NCBI GenBank assembly: GCA_009780695.1
Contig: WQZN01000002.1
Coordinates: forward strand, 124,001 to 188,000
Direction: 5' to 3'
Length of the DNA: 64,000 nt
Origin: Microbacteriaceae bacterium
Lineage (GTDB): Bacteria; Actinomycetota; Actinomycetes; Actinomycetales; Microbacteriaceae
Shown piece after piece: positions 61,859 to 64,000 of this stretch (the stretch's first letter is position 1; each line of letters starts with the position of its first letter). The notes under the pieces were generated by a model that was given only the letters and a program-made list of their open reading frames with translations, had not been told where the DNA came from and did no database searches. A program made the position numbers and the translations under genes.

Positions 61859-62573
61859 CCTTCCGCACGGCCTCGGCCGCTGCGGCATCCCGCGCGATCT
61901 CCATCGCCCGTGCCTCCGTCTCGGCGCGCTTCGCCTTGCGTCGCGCCTGCAGCAGGTGCAGGCCGGTCGGGATGATCGCGATGAGCACGGCGCCGATGAG
62001 GATGACGTCGATGTAGTGCGTCACGAAACGCTCGACCGGCGGGATGTAGTGCAGCGCGTAGCCGAGGTAGACGATGCCCGCACCCCAGAGCAGCGCGCCG
62101 ATCGCGTTGTAGAGCGAGTACTTGCGGTAGGGCATGCGGCCGACGCCCGCGGCCACCGGCGCGAAGGTGCGCACCACGGGCACGAAGCGCGCGACGATCA
62201 CCGCGGCGGCGCCGAAACGCGTGAAGAACGCGTTCGTGCGCGTGACGTTCTCCTTCGAGAACACGCCGGACTCGCGCCGCTCGAACACTGCGGGACCCGC
62301 CTTGCGGCCGATCAGGTAGCCGACCTCGCCGCCGAGGAACGCCGCGAGGGCGATGAACAGCGCGACCCAGTGCACGGACCAGTGGAACGCGACCACGGCC
62401 GGTGCGGAGAGCACGCCGCTGATGAGCAGCAGGGTGTCCCCGGGGAAGATGAAGCCGATCAGCAGGCCGGTCTCGGCGAAGATGATCGCGCAGACGACCA
62501 GCAGCGCCCAGGGACCCGCCGAATGGATGATGGACTGCGGGTCGAAGAACGTCAGGGCGGAAGCGTGGACCAA
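61827..62573 (-). CDS. DedA-family membrane protein
   Basis: A 248-residue inner-membrane protein of the DedA (SNARE-associated/VTT) family, thought to move or flip lipid carriers. Family marks are IFAETGLLIGFIFPGDTLLL (about residues 30-49), LGGEVGYLIGRKAG (about 80) and the FTRFGAAAVIVARFVPVVRT (about 116) with the conserved Arg pair. A charged helical tail ends it. The start is TTG 62573 with GAGG 6-7 nt upstream; no earlier ATG or GTG fits. Confidence 0.87.
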   Translation of the reverse strand: MVHASALTFFDPQSIIHSAGPWALLVVCAIIFAETGLLIGFIFPGDTLLLISGVLSAPAVVAFHWSVHWVALFIALAAFLGGEVGYLIGRKAGPAVFERRESGVFSKENVTRTNAFFTRFGAAAVIVARFVPVVRTFAPVAAGVGRMPYRKYSLYNAIGALLWGAGIVYLGYALHYIPPVERFVTHYIDVILIGAVLIAIIPTGLHLLQARRKAKRAETEARAMEIARDAAAAEAVRKAIGEEPPAGA

Positions 62574-62610
62574 CGGAATCCTCAGGTCGGCGGTGCGAGT
62601 CGTTACAGCG

Positions 62611-62692
62611 TGCGGAAGAAGGGACTTGAACCCTCACACCTCTCGGTACAGGAACCTAAATCCTGCGTGTCTGCCAGTTTCACCACTTCCGC
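62611..62692 (-). tRNA. tRNA-Leu (anticodon TAG)
   Basis: An 82-nt tRNA with the long variable arm of class II. Acceptor GCGGAAG pairs with CTTCCGC, discriminator A, no encoded CCA. The anticodon stem CAGGA/TCCTG holds loop TTTAGGT, giving anticodon TAG. Confidence 0.93.
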
Positions 62693-62775
62693 GGGCGGGT
62701 TCCTGAAGTCTACCGAGGGGCTTGTGGCGAGTCTTCCGGGTCAACCCTGAGAAATGGCACAGGGTAGGAGGCGCT

Positions 62776-64000
62776 ATGTCTGAGCTTCTGGCCGCACTGT
62801 CGCGGCGTCTTGGTGGAATCGCGTTCGGCGGGGATTACAACCCCGAGCAGTGGGGTCGGGAGGTGTGGCTCGAGGACGTCGCCCTCATGAAGAAGGCGGG
62901 CGTCAACCTCGTGACGGTCGGCGTCTTCGCCTGGGCGTCGCTCGAGCCGACGCCGGGCGAGTTCACCTTCGAGTGGCTGGATGACGTGCTCAACCTGCTG
63001 CACGAGAACGGCATCTCGGTCGATCTCGCGACGCCCACGATGGCGCCGCCCGTCTGGCTCTCGCACGGCCACCCCGAGGTGCTGCCGATCCGCGAGGACG
63101 GGTACCCCTTCGGTTTCGGCAACCGGCTGCACTACGACCCCGCGTCGCCGCGGTACCGCGAGGCCGCAGCGCGCATCGCCGGGGCGATCGCGGAGCGGTA
63201 TGCGGGGCATCCCGCCGTCGCCATGTGGCACGTGAGCAACGAGTACGGGCCGACCTCGTGGGGCGGCGCGAGCGCCGACGCGTTCCGCGCGTGGCTGCAG
63301 AAGCGGTACGGCACCTTGGACGCCCTGAACGACGCCTGGTACACGCGGTTCTGGGGCCAGCGCTACACCGCATGGGAGCAGGTCTCGCCGCCCGAGATCC
63401 CGCGCACCTGGTCGAACGCGACCCGTCGACTCGACTTCAAGCGCTTCGCGTCGGATGTCCTGCTCGAGTGCTTCCAGCTGGAGCGCGACATCATCCGCCG
63501 CCACTCCGATCTGCCCATCACGACCAACTTCATGCGCTTCTACAAGAACGCGGACTACTGGGCGTGGGCGCCCGAGCTCGACGCCGTCTCGCTCGACATC
63601 TACCCGAACCCGGGCGAGCCCGACTCGCGCGTCGCGGCGGCGCTCAACTTCGACCTCATGCGCTCGCTCAAGGACGGCCCGTGGATCCTCATGGAACAGG
63701 CCGCGTCGTCCGTGTCGCAGTGGCAGGTCAACAACGTCAAGCGCCCCGGCATGATGCGCGCGGGCTCGTACCAGGCGGTCGCCCACGGCGCCGACACGGT
63801 GCTGTTCTTCCAGTGGCGCGCCTCGCGGGGCGGCCACGAGCGCTTCCACTCGGCGATGCTGCCGCACTCGGGCACGGGTGCGCGGTCGTGGCAGGAGATC
63901 GAGGCGCTCGGCAACGAGCTGGGGCGCGTCGCCGAGGTGACGGGGTCGACCTCTGCCGCTGATGTCGCGCTCGTCTTCGACTGGAGCGCGTGGTGGGGCC
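62776..64000 (+). CDS. beta-galactosidase, GH42 family (N-terminal 408 residues, cut by window edge)
   Basis: Hydrolyses terminal beta-galactosides. The frame is open to the window edge. It shows the GH42 pattern FGGDYNPEQWGREVWLEDVA (residue 17), VGVFAWASLEPTPGEF (about 50), the acid/base Glu in WHVSNEYGP (about 156) and the nucleophile Glu in ILMEQAASSVSQW (about 306). No signal peptide, so cytoplasmic. ATG 62776 follows TAGGAGG by 5 nt. The full protein is usually about 670 residues, so the trimer-forming and C-terminal domains lie outside. The 80 bp upstream have no certain promoter or LacI operator. Confidence 0.9.
   Translation, partial: MSELLAALSRRLGGIAFGGDYNPEQWGREVWLEDVALMKKAGVNLVTVGVFAWASLEPTPGEFTFEWLDDVLNLLHENGISVDLATPTMAPPVWLSHGHPEVLPIREDGYPFGFGNRLHYDPASPRYREAAARIAGAIAERYAGHPAVAMWHVSNEYGPTSWGGASADAFRAWLQKRYGTLDALNDAWYTRFWGQRYTAWEQVSPPEIPRTWSNATRRLDFKRFASDVLLECFQLERDIIRRHSDLPITTNFMRFYKNADYWAWAPELDAVSLDIYPNPGEPDSRVAAALNFDLMRSLKDGPWILMEQAASSVSQWQVNNVKRPGMMRAGSYQAVAHGADTVLFFQWRASRGGHERFHSAMLPHSGTGARSWQEIEALGNELGRVAEVTGSTSAADVALVFDWSAWWG

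Overview
The window is high-GC DNA (about 70%) with GTG/ATG starts, many 4-nt stop/start overlaps and frequent leaderless starts. It encodes a DUF3039 protein, an F420-dependent (LLM) oxidoreductase, a DUF222/HNH nuclease and LAxTG sorting signals. Together these point to an actinobacterium, most likely of the family Microbacteriaceae; the genus cannot be fixed from the sequence alone. No phage, IS element, CRISPR array, rRNA or replication origin was seen. Two tRNA genes (initiator fMet and Leu-UAG) are present.

Layout. (1) 1-6.0 kb, plant-sugar use: L-rhamnose isomerase (cut by the window edge) and mutarotase read leftward from a control region with two LacI-type operators. An intracellular GH78 rhamnosidase and a LacI regulator read rightward, followed by a secreted GH10 xylanase with its own promoter. 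(2) 6.1-18.0 kb, valine/isoleucine catabolism: a Lrp/AsnC regulator, branched-chain 2-oxoacid dehydrogenase E1a-E1b-E2, mmsA, an acyl-CoA dehydrogenase, 3-hydroxyisobutyryl-CoA hydrolase, mmsB, enoyl-CoA hydratase, an SDR dehydrogenase and a thiolase. A decayed duplicate of the thiolase 3' end follows. (3) 18.0-20.3 kb: an ASCH protein and a DUF222/HNH protein. (4) 20.3-27.1 kb, leucine-type catabolism on the minus strand: acyl-CoA carboxylase beta and alpha, MaoC hydratase, CitE-like lyase and acyl-CoA dehydrogenase, with a divergent TetR regulator and a near-palindromic operator between them. (5) 27.1-35.0 kb: one 2,627-residue secreted, cell-wall-anchored protein with 17 repeats of about 115 residues.

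(6) 35.1-46.0 kb, mixed housekeeping: tRNA-fMet with a strong terminator, a nitrilase-family amidase convergent with an aminotransferase, an HtrA-type protease, a GT2 glycosyltransferase, two small XRE regulators, a polysaccharide-export ABC pair, an LLM oxidoreductase and an AbiEi-like protein. (7) 46.1-52.9 kb, a phosphonate (2-aminoethylphosphonate-type) uptake and degradation unit: GntR and a PhnX-like hydrolase read leftward; an FAD amine oxidase and a four-gene ABC importer read rightward. (8) 53-56 kb: an ABC export pair and a DUF3039 protein. (9) 56.2-58.2 kb: two SipW-type secreted proteins and an LAxTG-anchored protein. (10) 58.3-64 kb: pncB, murI-rph-rdgB, a DedA membrane protein, tRNA-Leu and the start of a GH42 beta-galactosidase.

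The regions that best repay a second look are the giant repeat protein with its block duplication, the phosphonate unit with an oxidase in place of the PhnW transaminase, the SipW/LAxTG surface trio, and twelve genes whose -10 hexamer lies 6-7 nt from the start codon.
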